Origin: JADKBO01 sp965230345
GTDB lineage: Bacteria > Bacteroidota > Bacteroidia > Chitinophagales > Saprospiraceae
DNA length: 64,000 nucleotides
NCBI GenBank assembly: GCA_965230345.1
Contig: CBDDKR010000002.1
Coordinates: 186,001-250,000, forward strand
Direction: 5' to 3'
In this document: in pieces, positions 48,660 to 57,002 of the stretch
Layout: every line of letters starts with the position of its first letter
Numbering within the stretch: the stretch's first letter is position 1
The notes under the pieces: model-generated
The model's input: the letters and a program-made list of their open reading frames with translations, nothing else
What the model was told of the DNA's origin: nothing
Database searches by the model: none
Made by a program: the position numbers and the translations under genes

Positions 48660-49271
48660 ATGACAGACAAAAACTTCCAAGGTAAAATGTTAATATTCAC
48701 AGCTCCTTCTGGTGCTGGTAAGACGACATTGGTAAGACATTTGCTATCCGAATATGATTTCTTGGACTTTTCCGTTTCGGCCACGACAAGGTCCAAAAGA
48801 GATCACGAAAAAGACGGTGTACATTACTATTTTTTGACTTTAGAAGACTTTCAGAATAAAAAAGCCAAGGATGAATTTATCGAATGGGAAGAAGTCTACG
48901 AAGATCAGTACTACGGCACTTTAGCTTCAGAGGTCGAACGAATCTGGAGCCTAGGTAAGCATGTGATATTCGACATCGATGTCAAGGGAGCAACAGCTAT
49001 AAAAAACATCTATGGAGACAAATGTTTAGCCATATTTGTGCGTCCACCTTCTCTTGATGTCTTGATCAATCGATTAACGAATAGAGCTACAGAAGATCAA
49101 AAATCATTGTCCAAAAGAATTGCAAGAGTCAAGCGAGAAATGACCTACGAAAACAATTTCGATTTTGTACTTGTTAACGATTTACTTGATGTCGCAAAAA
49201 AAGAAGCGGAACTTCTGACTGAAAACTTTCTATTAAATAAGCCCTTCGACAAGGGAAATGACCGGGAGTAA
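48660..49271 (+). CDS. gmk: Guanylate kinase
   Basis: A 203-residue kinase that converts GMP to GDP with ATP. The P-loop APSGAGKTT is near residues 14-22, followed by SATTRSKRDHEKDGVHYYFL and IFDIDVKGA. It forms an operon with yicC and, 35 bp downstream, mnmE. Confidence 0.94.
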   Translation: MTDKNFQGKMLIFTAPSGAGKTTLVRHLLSEYDFLDFSVSATTRSKRDHEKDGVHYYFLTLEDFQNKKAKDEFIEWEEVYEDQYYGTLASEVERIWSLGKHVIFDIDVKGATAIKNIYGDKCLAIFVRPPSLDVLINRLTNRATEDQKSLSKRIARVKREMTYENNFDFVLVNDLLDVAKKEAELLTENFLLNKPFDKGNDRE

Positions 49272-49306
49272 GATCCAAACTCAACGATAAAAATTACATT
49301 ATTCAA

Positions 49307-50713
49307 ATGGCTTACAATTTAGACGATACCATTGTAGCACTTTCGACTCCCATTGGAGAAGGAGCAATCGGAGTAATAAGAGTCTCTGGTAAAAAAACCA
49401 TTGATATTGTTGACCCCATATTCTATGGTCGCAATCTTTTTAAGGTAGAAGGGAATACCGTGCATTATGGCAAAATCAAGAAAGATGATGGTCAAATCTT
49501 AGACGAATGCCTGGTCACCGTATTTAAAGGTCCAAAGTCTTATACCAGAGAAGATGTCATAGAAATTAGTTGTCACGGCAGTCCTTATATACTGAATCAA
49601 ATCATTCAATTATTGCTTCAAAAAGGATGTCGACAAGCTGAAAAAGGAGAATTTACCATGCGTGCTTTTTTAAATGGCCAATTGGATCTTTCTCAAGCAG
49701 AAGCTGTGGCTGATTTGATTGCTTCTGACAATGAAGGCAGTCATCAATTGGCTATGAGTCAAATGCGAGGTGGATTTTCTGAGGAAATCGCCAACCTTCG
49801 ACAAGAACTCATTGATTTTGCCGCTCTGATCGAATTGGAATTGGATTTTGGGGAAGAAGATGTAGAATTTGCCGATCGATCTAAATTGGAACAGCTCGTC
49901 ATAAAGATTAAAAAAGTAGTGGATACCTTATTGCACTCCTTTCATCTTGGGAATGTGCTAAAAAATGGTGTTTCGACGGTTATAGCAGGGCGCCCAAATG
50001 CAGGTAAGTCTACCTTATTGAATGCCTTATTGAACGAAGACCGAGCCATTGTATCAGACATTGAAGGCACTACCAGAGATACCATTGAAGAAACGTTAAA
50101 CATCAACGGTGTGCAATTTCGCCTTATTGATACTGCTGGAATAAGAGAAGCCCAAGACAGCATAGAAAAAGTAGGCGTAGAAAAAACCATGGAAAAAATC
50201 AGCGCTTCTTCAGTAGTCCTTTATTTGTTTGACGCGCACAAAACCAGACCCAAACAACTTTGGAATGATGTCAAAAAATTCTTGTTTGCCAGTCAAGCTT
50301 TAACCAAAGGAAGTAAACACCTGTTTATTGCCAACAAATCAGATTTGTCCAGTGAATTTGAGCTGAATGACTTCTATACTGAAGGCTTGATCAACGAGGA
50401 CAACTTACTATCCATTTCTGCCATACAAAAGGACAACATCACGACTTTAAAAAACAAACTCAATGGCTTAGTCGTTTCACACCCTGAATTATTGGACCAG
50501 ACCATTGTGACCAATGCCAGACATTACGATGCATTGTTCAAAACCAGCGAAGCCCTCCAGAACGTATTGACTGGACTCAACACAGGAATTACGGGAGATT
50601 TTATTGCTATTGACATAAGACAAGCCTTACATTACTTAGGTGAAATCACGGGTGAAATCCACACCGACGATTTATTAGACAGCATTTTTGGCCGGTTCTG
50701 TATTGGGAAGTAG
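49307..50713 (+). CDS. mnmE: tRNA modification GTPase MnmE
   Basis: This 468-residue GTPase, with MnmG, makes the cmnm5 modification of tRNA wobble uridine. The G motifs are GRPNAGKST (227-235), DTAGI near 275 and NKSD near 343; the C-terminus is FGRFCIGK with the catalytic Cys. The last 18 nt (TTCTGTATTGGGAAGTAG) match the target used by SGI1-type elements at the end of trmE. The reading frame ends normally, so the insertion leaves the gene intact. Confidence 0.95.
   Translation: MAYNLDDTIVALSTPIGEGAIGVIRVSGKKTIDIVDPIFYGRNLFKVEGNTVHYGKIKKDDGQILDECLVTVFKGPKSYTREDVIEISCHGSPYILNQIIQLLLQKGCRQAEKGEFTMRAFLNGQLDLSQAEAVADLIASDNEGSHQLAMSQMRGGFSEEIANLRQELIDFAALIELELDFGEEDVEFADRSKLEQLVIKIKKVVDTLLHSFHLGNVLKNGVSTVIAGRPNAGKSTLLNALLNEDRAIVSDIEGTTRDTIEETLNINGVQFRLIDTAGIREAQDSIEKVGVEKTMEKISASSVVLYLFDAHKTRPKQLWNDVKKFLFASQALTKGSKHLFIANKSDLSSEFELNDFYTEGLINEDNLLSISAIQKDNITTLKNKLNGLVVSHPELLDQTIVTNARHYDALFKTSEALQNVLTGLNTGITGDFIAIDIRQALHYLGEITGEIHTDDLLDSIFGRFCIGK
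50696..50713 (+). other. Probable attachment core (attL) at the 3' end of mnmE
   Basis: TTCTGTATTGGGAAGTAG, the last codons of mnmE (FCIGK-stop), is the natural attB of SGI1-type islands. A tyrosine integrase gene lies 600 bp downstream. The second copy, attR, would mark the far end and lies outside the window. Confidence 0.6.
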
Positions 50714-50778
50714 TTTACTTTCCTTTACTTGTTAAGTGCCTGTTTTTATTAGGTTTATAGGTGTTCTTTCTTCTCTTA

Positions 50779-50851
50779 TTTGTTGCCCAACCCCTCTTTT
50801 TTGACTATATTTGTTGCCCAGTTGTTGCCTAACCAACAAATTTGTTGCCCA
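50779..50851 (+). repeat. Three direct repeats TTTGTTGCCCA at 31-bp spacing
   Basis: TTTGTTGCCCA occurs exactly at 50779, 50810 and 50841, each 31 bp after the last (about three helical turns), with a variant GTTGTTGCCTA at 50821 and an inverted half site (CAACAAA at 50834). Located between the attachment core and the integrase, they look like arm-type binding sites for the recombinase or its directionality factor. Confidence 0.6.
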
Positions 50852-50930
50852 CATTGAGTTTTCAAATTTAAAGGCGAAATGATGCACCATACAGCACCAT
50901 TAGGCTACGAACTGCACCAACAAGCAACAA

Positions 50931-51302
50931 ATGAGTAGTAATCTTCAAATACCTAAAGTCTGCCAACATTGTGGTAAATCTTTTGTGGCTCGAACCACAG
51001 TGACTAAGTATTGCGGAGATACTTGTGCGAAAAGAGCTTACAAGAAAAGGAAGAGAGACGAGAAGATTAAAGCAGCTTTGGTAGAAACTCAGAGCGAGAT
51101 ACAAGGCTTGCAAACTTCACAAAGTGTTCAAACCTCAACCCTACATTCTAAGGAGTTCCTATCGGTGCAAGAAGTGGCTAACCTCATTGGTGCAAGTAGA
51201 TGGACTATTCAGCGGATGATTCAAAGGGAACAAATAAAGGCGGCCAAGTTTGGCAGACGTACCATAATAGCAAGAACGGAAATAGACAATCTTTTTAAAT
51301 AA
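50931..51302 (+). CDS. Zn-ribbon and helix-turn-helix protein (excisionase-like)
   Basis: 123 residues with an N-terminal zinc ribbon (CQHCGKSF, CGDTCAKRAYKKRKR) and a C-terminal HTH_17-type domain (LSVQEVANLIGASRWTIQRMIQREQ). Such proteins in Bacteroidota elements act with the integrase, probably as excisionase or regulator. The integrase starts 6 nt after its stop. GCACCA repeats upstream (50884, 50894, 50914) are spaced by about one and two helical turns. Confidence 0.75.
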   Translation: MSSNLQIPKVCQHCGKSFVARTTVTKYCGDTCAKRAYKKRKRDEKIKAALVETQSEIQGLQTSQSVQTSTLHSKEFLSVQEVANLIGASRWTIQRMIQREQIKAAKFGRRTIIARTEIDNLFK

Positions 51303-51308
51303 CGGCAT

Positions 51309-52415
51309 ATGAAAGTAACATTAAGAAAACGGCTAAAACGAAACAAAATCACTCTGTACCTGGACTACTACGACAAAGGCAAAAGAGAATATGAATACTT
51401 AGGTTTATACCTCACACCTAAACCCGAGAAAGGCTCACTAACCAAAGCACAGAAAGACGAGAATAAAAAGATACTCGCCTTAGCCGAAAATATCCGAGCT
51501 AAAAGATTGCTTGAAATACAGAACAATCATTATGCCTTTAGAGATAATGAAAAGTTAGGCGGTAGCTTCACAGAGTATTTTGAAGGACTATGCGAAAAGA
51601 AGTTAGCCAGCTTGGGCAATTATGGAAATTGGAAAGCAACCCTAATTCATATTCAAACCTATTGCCCTAAAGATGTCACCTTTGAGCGATTGAATAAAGA
51701 TTGGGTACAGGGTTTTAAAGATTATCTGGACACAGAAGCCAAAACAAAAACAGGTGATGGCATTTCTCTCAACACCAAGTATTCCTATTTCAATAAACTG
51801 AGAGCAGCCCTAAAACAAGCCGTTAAAGATGGGATAATGTCTCACAATCCTTCTGAGCAAGTAGAACCGTTTCCACAAGATGAATCCAAAAGAGAGTTCC
51901 TCACTTTGGAAGAATTAAAAAGATTATCTCAAGCTCATTGCAAAAATGACTCTTTGAGACGGATGTTTATTTTCTCTTGCCTTACAGGTTTACGTTGGGG
52001 AGATATTTCAAAATTAGTCTGGTCAGAAGTTGAGTATTCAGAAAACTTAGGCAACTTCCTTCGTTTTAGACAAGCTAAAACTAACGGAGTAGAAACACAG
52101 CCCATTTCTGATGAAGCTCGAAAGTTATTGGGAGAAAAGGGAGCTGATGAAGATAGAATCTTTCCAAATTTCAAATATGGCAACTGGAATAAAACACTAC
52201 TGAAAGAATGGCTTTGGGAAGCAGGTATCAAAAAGAAAATCACCTTCCATTGTGCAAGACATACCTACGCTACGTTGCAGCTCACAATGGGCACAGACAT
52301 TTACACCGTAAGCAAATTGCTTGGACATAGAAACCTATCTACCACAGAAATATATGCTAAGGTTATCAATGAGAAGAAGGTAGAAGCAGCTAATAAAATT
52401 AATATCGGACTCTAA
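51309..52415 (+). CDS. Tyrosine-type site-specific integrase
   Basis: This 368-residue recombinase has an N-terminal arm-binding domain (about 1-80), a SAM-like core-binding domain (90-185) and a catalytic domain from about 190. The catalytic residues fit the family: Arg229 in TGLRWGD, His314 and Arg317 in HCARHTY, His340 in LLGHRN and Tyr349 in TEIYAKV. It likely integrates and excises the element at the mnmE core. The neighbouring genes are nearly contiguous. Confidence 0.93.
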   Translation: MKVTLRKRLKRNKITLYLDYYDKGKREYEYLGLYLTPKPEKGSLTKAQKDENKKILALAENIRAKRLLEIQNNHYAFRDNEKLGGSFTEYFEGLCEKKLASLGNYGNWKATLIHIQTYCPKDVTFERLNKDWVQGFKDYLDTEAKTKTGDGISLNTKYSYFNKLRAALKQAVKDGIMSHNPSEQVEPFPQDESKREFLTLEELKRLSQAHCKNDSLRRMFIFSCLTGLRWGDISKLVWSEVEYSENLGNFLRFRQAKTNGVETQPISDEARKLLGEKGADEDRIFPNFKYGNWNKTLLKEWLWEAGIKKKITFHCARHTYATLQLTMGTDIYTVSKLLGHRNLSTTEIYAKVINEKKVEAANKINIGL

Positions 52416-52418
52416 GCT

Positions 52419-53489
52419 ATGGACTTAATACTATTCAATAATATCCTATATGGAAATCTAAAGCCTTGGCAGCGTTCTGAGCAGGATAACAAATTCTACC
52501 GTCAAAATCTTAGACCAGAATTTCAGAAACCTAAAAGCAACTCGGAGTTCTATACAGCTTTAAAAGACTTGCTGAATGATAAGCAGAATTTATTTACTGA
52601 TGATGGCTTAGATATTTATCAAACGATAGCGACTACAGACAAGAACACTGAAATCACCGAACCTTTGGTTCAGGTGGATTTAAAAAATCCAACCTCACCA
52701 GTAGAACGGTTTTACCATTACCTCATTCTGAATGAGACGACCAGATTAAGCAACCGAATCTATAACACCTACACAAGAGACATTTCCGAAGTTTCTAAAA
52801 AAGGTATAGTACAAGATGCTGTAAAGTCTATCAAGGATCTATTGCTCAAAATAGGAACAGATAACAGCAGCTTCCCAAATGATGATTTGACCAACTATGT
52901 TATAGACCAACTGATTATAAACCTTATCAGATTGCTCAAAGAAGTAGAACTTCTTTTCCCTGATGATTTATTCTCTATTGCTTCCACCAAAGAAGAAATA
53001 TACGGAGAGCTATTGCAGCAAGATATTCCAAACCACGAGATAGCAGAAACTACAGCCCTTTTCAGTACAGTAAAAGGTACGCTGTTAGGTGTAGATAGCT
53101 TTAAGTTTGACAAAGACAACCGTATTTCTTTTGGATTCAAAGGAAATACCGATAATCTAAAGACAGTATTGAATGCTCTTCAGAGAGAGATTGAATTACT
53201 AAATATTGACAAGACCACAGTAGAACAATTATACACTGTACTCACAAGTAAAGACCTCACCATTGGAGCACCACAGGTATATATCAGCTGCCAATCCAAC
53301 TTATTCAACCACACTTGGCGAAAGCTTAAATCTGAATTTACCAATCTTGGAGCTAAGGCAATAGCTGATACAAATTTGTTCTATACCCTCAATGGAAAAC
53401 CATTTACCAAGACCAATTTAGACAAGAAAGTAAATGAATATTCTAACCCATTAATAGAAACTATAAACAGAATCACAAAGCAACTGTAA
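52419..53489 (+). CDS. Unknown element protein next to integrase
   Basis: A 356-residue protein starting 3 nt after the integrase stop, with no signal peptide or membrane segment. The C-terminus contains YISCQSNLFNHTWRKLKSEFTNL and NGKPFTKTNLDKK. It resembles uncharacterised proteins (possibly the DUF6617 type) that sit beside integrases of Bacteroidota elements; I am not certain of the family. Confidence 0.65.
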   Translation: MDLILFNNILYGNLKPWQRSEQDNKFYRQNLRPEFQKPKSNSEFYTALKDLLNDKQNLFTDDGLDIYQTIATTDKNTEITEPLVQVDLKNPTSPVERFYHYLILNETTRLSNRIYNTYTRDISEVSKKGIVQDAVKSIKDLLLKIGTDNSSFPNDDLTNYVIDQLIINLIRLLKEVELLFPDDLFSIASTKEEIYGELLQQDIPNHEIAETTALFSTVKGTLLGVDSFKFDKDNRISFGFKGNTDNLKTVLNALQREIELLNIDKTTVEQLYTVLTSKDLTIGAPQVYISCQSNLFNHTWRKLKSEFTNLGAKAIADTNLFYTLNGKPFTKTNLDKKVNEYSNPLIETINRITKQL

Positions 53490-53496
53490 TAAAAAA

Positions 53497-53536
53497 CAGT
53501 AAGTTCAGTAAGTTGACACAGTAAGTCAGTACTGAC
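53497..53536. repeat. CAGTAAGT repeats and a palindrome before the HTH genes
   Basis: CAGTAAGT occurs three times (53497, 53506, 53519), followed by the 12-bp palindrome GTCAGTACTGAC (53525-53536). These lie in the 121-bp gap before two small HTH genes and may be operator or iteron-like sites. Confidence 0.4.
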
Positions 53537-53610
53537 TGACTGATTACCAGTGTGTTGCGAAGGATGTTTGTCGAAGAATTATTTGATAAACATTTAAAAA
53601 TCGTAACACA

Positions 53611-53913
53611 ATGAGTAACGAAAATTTAATCTTAGAAAGGCTCTCACAGATAGAGCAGAAAATTGACCAACAAGCATTACTAAAGAAAGAAGTTCTCAAC
53701 TTCAATGATGCTTGTACCTATTTAGATATAAGTGCTTCTCACTTATACAAACTCACTTCTCAAAAGTTAGTACCTCACTTCTGCCCACAGGGCAAGAAGC
53801 TGTATTTCAATCGTGCAGAATTGGACGAGTGGTTACAACGTAATCGCCAAAGCTCTTCGGATGAAATCGAAAAGGAAGCTGCCAACTATATCATTAAAAA
53901 TAAAAGGAAATAG
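53611..53913 (+). CDS. Small helix-turn-helix protein
   Basis: A 100-residue protein with a short coiled-coil-type start (LERLSQIEQKIDQQALLKK) and an excisionase/MerR-type HTH (LNFNDACTYLDISASHLYKLTSQKLVPHF) ending in a basic KLYFNRAELDEW motif. Typical control protein of Bacteroidota mobile elements. It is followed after 2 nt by a second HTH gene. Confidence 0.75.
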   Translation: MSNENLILERLSQIEQKIDQQALLKKEVLNFNDACTYLDISASHLYKLTSQKLVPHFCPQGKKLYFNRAELDEWLQRNRQSSSDEIEKEAANYIIKNKRK

Positions 53914-53915
53914 TT

Positions 53916-54194
53916 ATGGGCTTCTACAATCCAATAGACGAAAAGTTGGAGCAGATAGAAGATCGTCTGGATGATATGCTTCTAATGCTCAAAGACAAGC
54001 AAAGGACCAATCCTGAGCAAGTCTTTTTCGACAACCAAGAGTTCCTGCAAGTAATGAATATCAGTAAGCGTACTGCCCAATATTGGCGAGATAGCGGACA
54101 GATAGGCTTTTGCCAAATCGGTCACAAAATCTACTACCGCTTATCAGACATTCTCACCCTACTTGATAAGAATTACAAAACCCCTGTTCAATAA
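53916..54194 (+). CDS. Second small helix-turn-helix protein
   Basis: 92 residues, again with an N-terminal coiled coil (EKLEQIEDRLDDMLLMLKD) and an HTH (FLQVMNISKRTAQYWRDSGQIGF). It is coupled to the preceding HTH gene and probably regulates the replication protein or excision. Confidence 0.72.
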   Translation: MGFYNPIDEKLEQIEDRLDDMLLMLKDKQRTNPEQVFFDNQEFLQVMNISKRTAQYWRDSGQIGFCQIGHKIYYRLSDILTLLDKNYKTPVQ

Positions 54195-54218
54195 TGCTTC
54201 AATCCAAAATTTTAGAAA

Positions 54219-56558
54219 ATGGCTTCTTCAACACTATTTAAAAACTTCAATCAACCGATTGAAAATAAAGCCCTTCTACTAATCACAAAAGACATAGCAG
54301 AAGGCAAATACAAAGAACTGATAGAACCTATCCGTATGGCTGTCGGTATGGGAAAAACAGACCGAGTAGATAAATTCAAAAGAGAGCTTCCAGCCTTTAC
54401 ACCGTCAGGCACTTTTGAAGGTGGTCGGAAAATGGAATACCTCAGAATGTACAGCGGCTTTGTTCACTTAGACTTTGACAAACTCAGCCCTGATGAATTG
54501 GCTAAAGCCAAATCACAGGTTCAAGAGTTACCTACCACTTTTGCTTGTTTCACAAGCCCAAGCGGTAACGGCTTAAAGGTTTTCATAGAAGTAGATACTA
54601 CTGTAGAACACCACAGTATAGCCTATAATCAAGTACAAGAGCATTACGAGCAATATCTGAATATTGAGGCAGACCCTAAATGTAAAGACGTTACAAGGCT
54701 TTGCTTCGTGTCTCACGACACAGAAGCCTATCGCAATATTCAAAACGTAAAATTTAAAGTACAGCTACCGCCAGATGCTACTATTAAGCAAGAGCCGAAA
54801 CCTACGGTTCCGCCAACTATCATTCAAGATGAATACAATCCATTTTTAGAGGAGCAGTTAGCAGAGTGTGTTCGATTTACAGAAAACAAGTACCAATACT
54901 ATGATGGCAACAGAAACAATTTTGTGTACCAGTTGGCTTGCAATTGCAATAGAAAGGGAATTGCCTTTAATGACACCTTGGATTTTATCCGTGCTAATTA
55001 TGACCTCAAAGAATTTGAGATTACCGCTTCTGTAAAGAGTGCCTACAATCATAATGCAAATCAGTTTGGACAATACAAGAAAATCAAACCACCCATTCAG
55101 GAGAGTGAATATGATACGGACTATCTAAAAAATACACCAACTTACTGTGATGAAATTTTTGAAGCTCTACCTGAGATATTAAGTAATGGAGCTTTAGCCT
55201 TTGATGATAAAAGAGAACGAGATGTATTTCTCACAGGAGCTTTGGCGATACTCAGCGGATGCTTACCAAACGTTGTAGGCGAATATGCCAGAGAAACCAT
55301 ATATCCTAATCTGTTTGCTTTTGTGATAGCACCAGCAGCAAGTGGTAAAGGAGCATTGAAATTTGCCAAGAACTTAGGCGACAAATACCAGGATCACCTT
55401 TTAGAATGTCATAAGGTGGCCAAAGAACAATATGAGGTGGAAATGGCTGAGTTCAAAGCAGTCCAAAGAGACCGAAAGAAAGGCGAACCTGTCAATACCG
55501 AAGAACCCGAAAAGCCACCTTTCAAAGTAGCGTTCATTCCTGCCAATAGTAGCTATGCCAAAATTCTTCAACACATACAACAAAACGAAGGCACAGGAAT
55601 CATTTGCGAAACGGAAGCCGATAGTATGGGTAATGTGATGAAACAAGAATGGGGAGGCTACTCAGATATGCTTCGCAAATCTTTTCACCACGAGACCATA
55701 AGCCTATCAAGAAAAACCAATGATGAGTATATCTCTATCAAAGAGCCTAAAATATCAATAGCTCTATCAGGAACACCGGGACAAGTTGGTAATTTAATTT
55801 CCTCAGCTGAGGATGGTTTATTCAGTCGGTTTATATTCTACACCTTCAAAGTAGAAGAACAGCTTTGGCGTGATGTGTCGCCTTACGGCAACCCTATCAA
55901 CCTCAACGACCATTTCACAAACTTGGCAAGCCAAGTCTTTTCTATGGTGCAATTCTTTGAGCAATCCAATACCATTATAAAGTTAACTCGGGAGCAGTGG
56001 CAAACTATTAATGAAGTAGGTCAAAAATGGCTTACTGAAATTACAATCTTCACTTCGGAAGAAGCTGGAAGTGTGGCTAAGCGGTTAGGTGTAATACTAT
56101 TTAGATTGGCAATGATTTTCACAGCATTGAGAAAGTTTGAAATGAGTGTGAAAGCAGGAAGCCTAAATTCAAAAAAGGCTGACGGCTTACACCACGAATT
56201 CGCCAATACCTATGAAAAAAATAATAGACCACATTGGCAAAATGCAGAGGTTACACAGGAAGTCTTATGTACAGATGCAGATTTTGAAATAGCACTAAGC
56301 ATAGCCAATACCTTTATAGAGCATAGCGTGATAATGTTTAACAACTTGCCCAAGCAAGAAAAAGCGATGCCTTTTAAAGGGAGTAACAAGCAAGCCTTCT
56401 TTACGGCTTTGCCTGTAAAGTTTAAACGTGAAGAAGCTGTACAGATAGGGATAACTTATAATATCAAAGAAAGAACCGTTGGTTCTTTGCTTAAAAAATT
56501 ACTTGACCAAGGTATTCTCACCCAACCCGAATATGGCTACTACCAAAAGGCAACTTAG
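54219..56558 (+). CDS. BT4734/DUF3987 replication protein (VirE-N-like + primase/helicase-like)
   Basis: This 779-residue protein combines a BT4734/VirE N-terminal domain (about 1-185; FVHLDFDKLSPDELAKAKSQ and SGNGLKVFIEVD) with a PriCT-like segment and a DUF3987 ATPase-like domain. A Walker-type loop APAASGKGA lies near 371-379 and the C-terminus carries a long helical part. It is the usual replication or mobilisation protein of Bacteroidota elements; enzymatic activity is inferred from the family. Confidence 0.85.
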   Translation: MASSTLFKNFNQPIENKALLLITKDIAEGKYKELIEPIRMAVGMGKTDRVDKFKRELPAFTPSGTFEGGRKMEYLRMYSGFVHLDFDKLSPDELAKAKSQVQELPTTFACFTSPSGNGLKVFIEVDTTVEHHSIAYNQVQEHYEQYLNIEADPKCKDVTRLCFVSHDTEAYRNIQNVKFKVQLPPDATIKQEPKPTVPPTIIQDEYNPFLEEQLAECVRFTENKYQYYDGNRNNFVYQLACNCNRKGIAFNDTLDFIRANYDLKEFEITASVKSAYNHNANQFGQYKKIKPPIQESEYDTDYLKNTPTYCDEIFEALPEILSNGALAFDDKRERDVFLTGALAILSGCLPNVVGEYARETIYPNLFAFVIAPAASGKGALKFAKNLGDKYQDHLLECHKVAKEQYEVEMAEFKAVQRDRKKGEPVNTEEPEKPPFKVAFIPANSSYAKILQHIQQNEGTGIICETEADSMGNVMKQEWGGYSDMLRKSFHHETISLSRKTNDEYISIKEPKISIALSGTPGQVGNLISSAEDGLFSRFIFYTFKVEEQLWRDVSPYGNPINLNDHFTNLASQVFSMVQFFEQSNTIIKLTREQWQTINEVGQKWLTEITIFTSEEAGSVAKRLGVILFRLAMIFTALRKFEMSVKAGSLNSKKADGLHHEFANTYEKNNRPHWQNAEVTQEVLCTDADFEIALSIANTFIEHSVIMFNNLPKQEKAMPFKGSNKQAFFTALPVKFKREEAVQIGITYNIKERTVGSLLKKLLDQGILTQPEYGYYQKAT

Positions 56559-56652
56559 CCTGTTCATATTTTCCATTGATTAAATAGTGGTTTTTTCTCT
56601 TGTTTTCTTTACATTTGTCATTATTTGTCAAGTCATAAAGAAACAATGAACA

Positions 56653-56675
56653 AATGCTTTAGCATTCGTGAATGC
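56653..56675. promoter_or_regulatory. Overlapping palindromes, probable operator of the XRE/R-M operon
   Basis: AATGC-TTTA-GCATT (56653-56666) overlaps GCATTC-GT-GAATGC (56662-56675), both perfect dyads, 18 bp before the XRE regulator start. Controller proteins of restriction-modification systems bind such sites to time their own expression. Confidence 0.5.
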
Positions 56676-56693
56676 CTTAATGAATATTAAAAA

Positions 56694-57002
56694 ATGAGGA
56701 TGAACAAATTTGGAGATCTTATTAGAGCCAAAAGAGAAGAGCAAGAAATGCTTTTGCGACACCTTTCGGCTGAGTTAGATATTGACACCGCTCAAATGAG
56801 CAAAATAGAAAGAGGCGAACGTACCGCTAAGCGAGAACACGTTCACCAACTCATAAAGATTTTCAAACTTAATGAAGATGAGGCAACAGCTCTTTGGTTA
56901 GCAGACCAAGTCTTTGCTGTTGTGGCTGATGAAGATGTGGCTTTAAAAGCATTAGCTGTGGCAGAGAAAGAAATAACCGATTTAAATGTGAACAGGAAAT
57001 GA
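56694..57002 (+). CDS. XRE-family regulator (C-protein-like)
   Basis: A 102-residue HTH protein (FGDLIRAKREEQEMLLRHLSAELDI and AQMSKIERGERTAKR, about 4-45). It overlaps the following methylase gene by 4 nt (ATGA), so it is the first gene of the restriction operon. In controller-regulated R-M systems such a protein delays nuclease expression; that role is inferred from position and the dyads upstream. Confidence 0.82.
   Translation: MRMNKFGDLIRAKREEQEMLLRHLSAELDIDTAQMSKIERGERTAKREHVHQLIKIFKLNEDEATALWLADQVFAVVADEDVALKALAVAEKEITDLNVNRK

Noticed and set aside
50884..50919. GCACCA repeats as an att or iteron
   Set aside because: Only three 6-mers at 10- and 20-bp intervals; too short to support alone. 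Kept only as a remark in the HTH entry.
50714..50930. tRNA gene as integration target
   Set aside because: No cloverleaf or TPsiC-like sequence was found; the core lies in the mnmE stop region instead.
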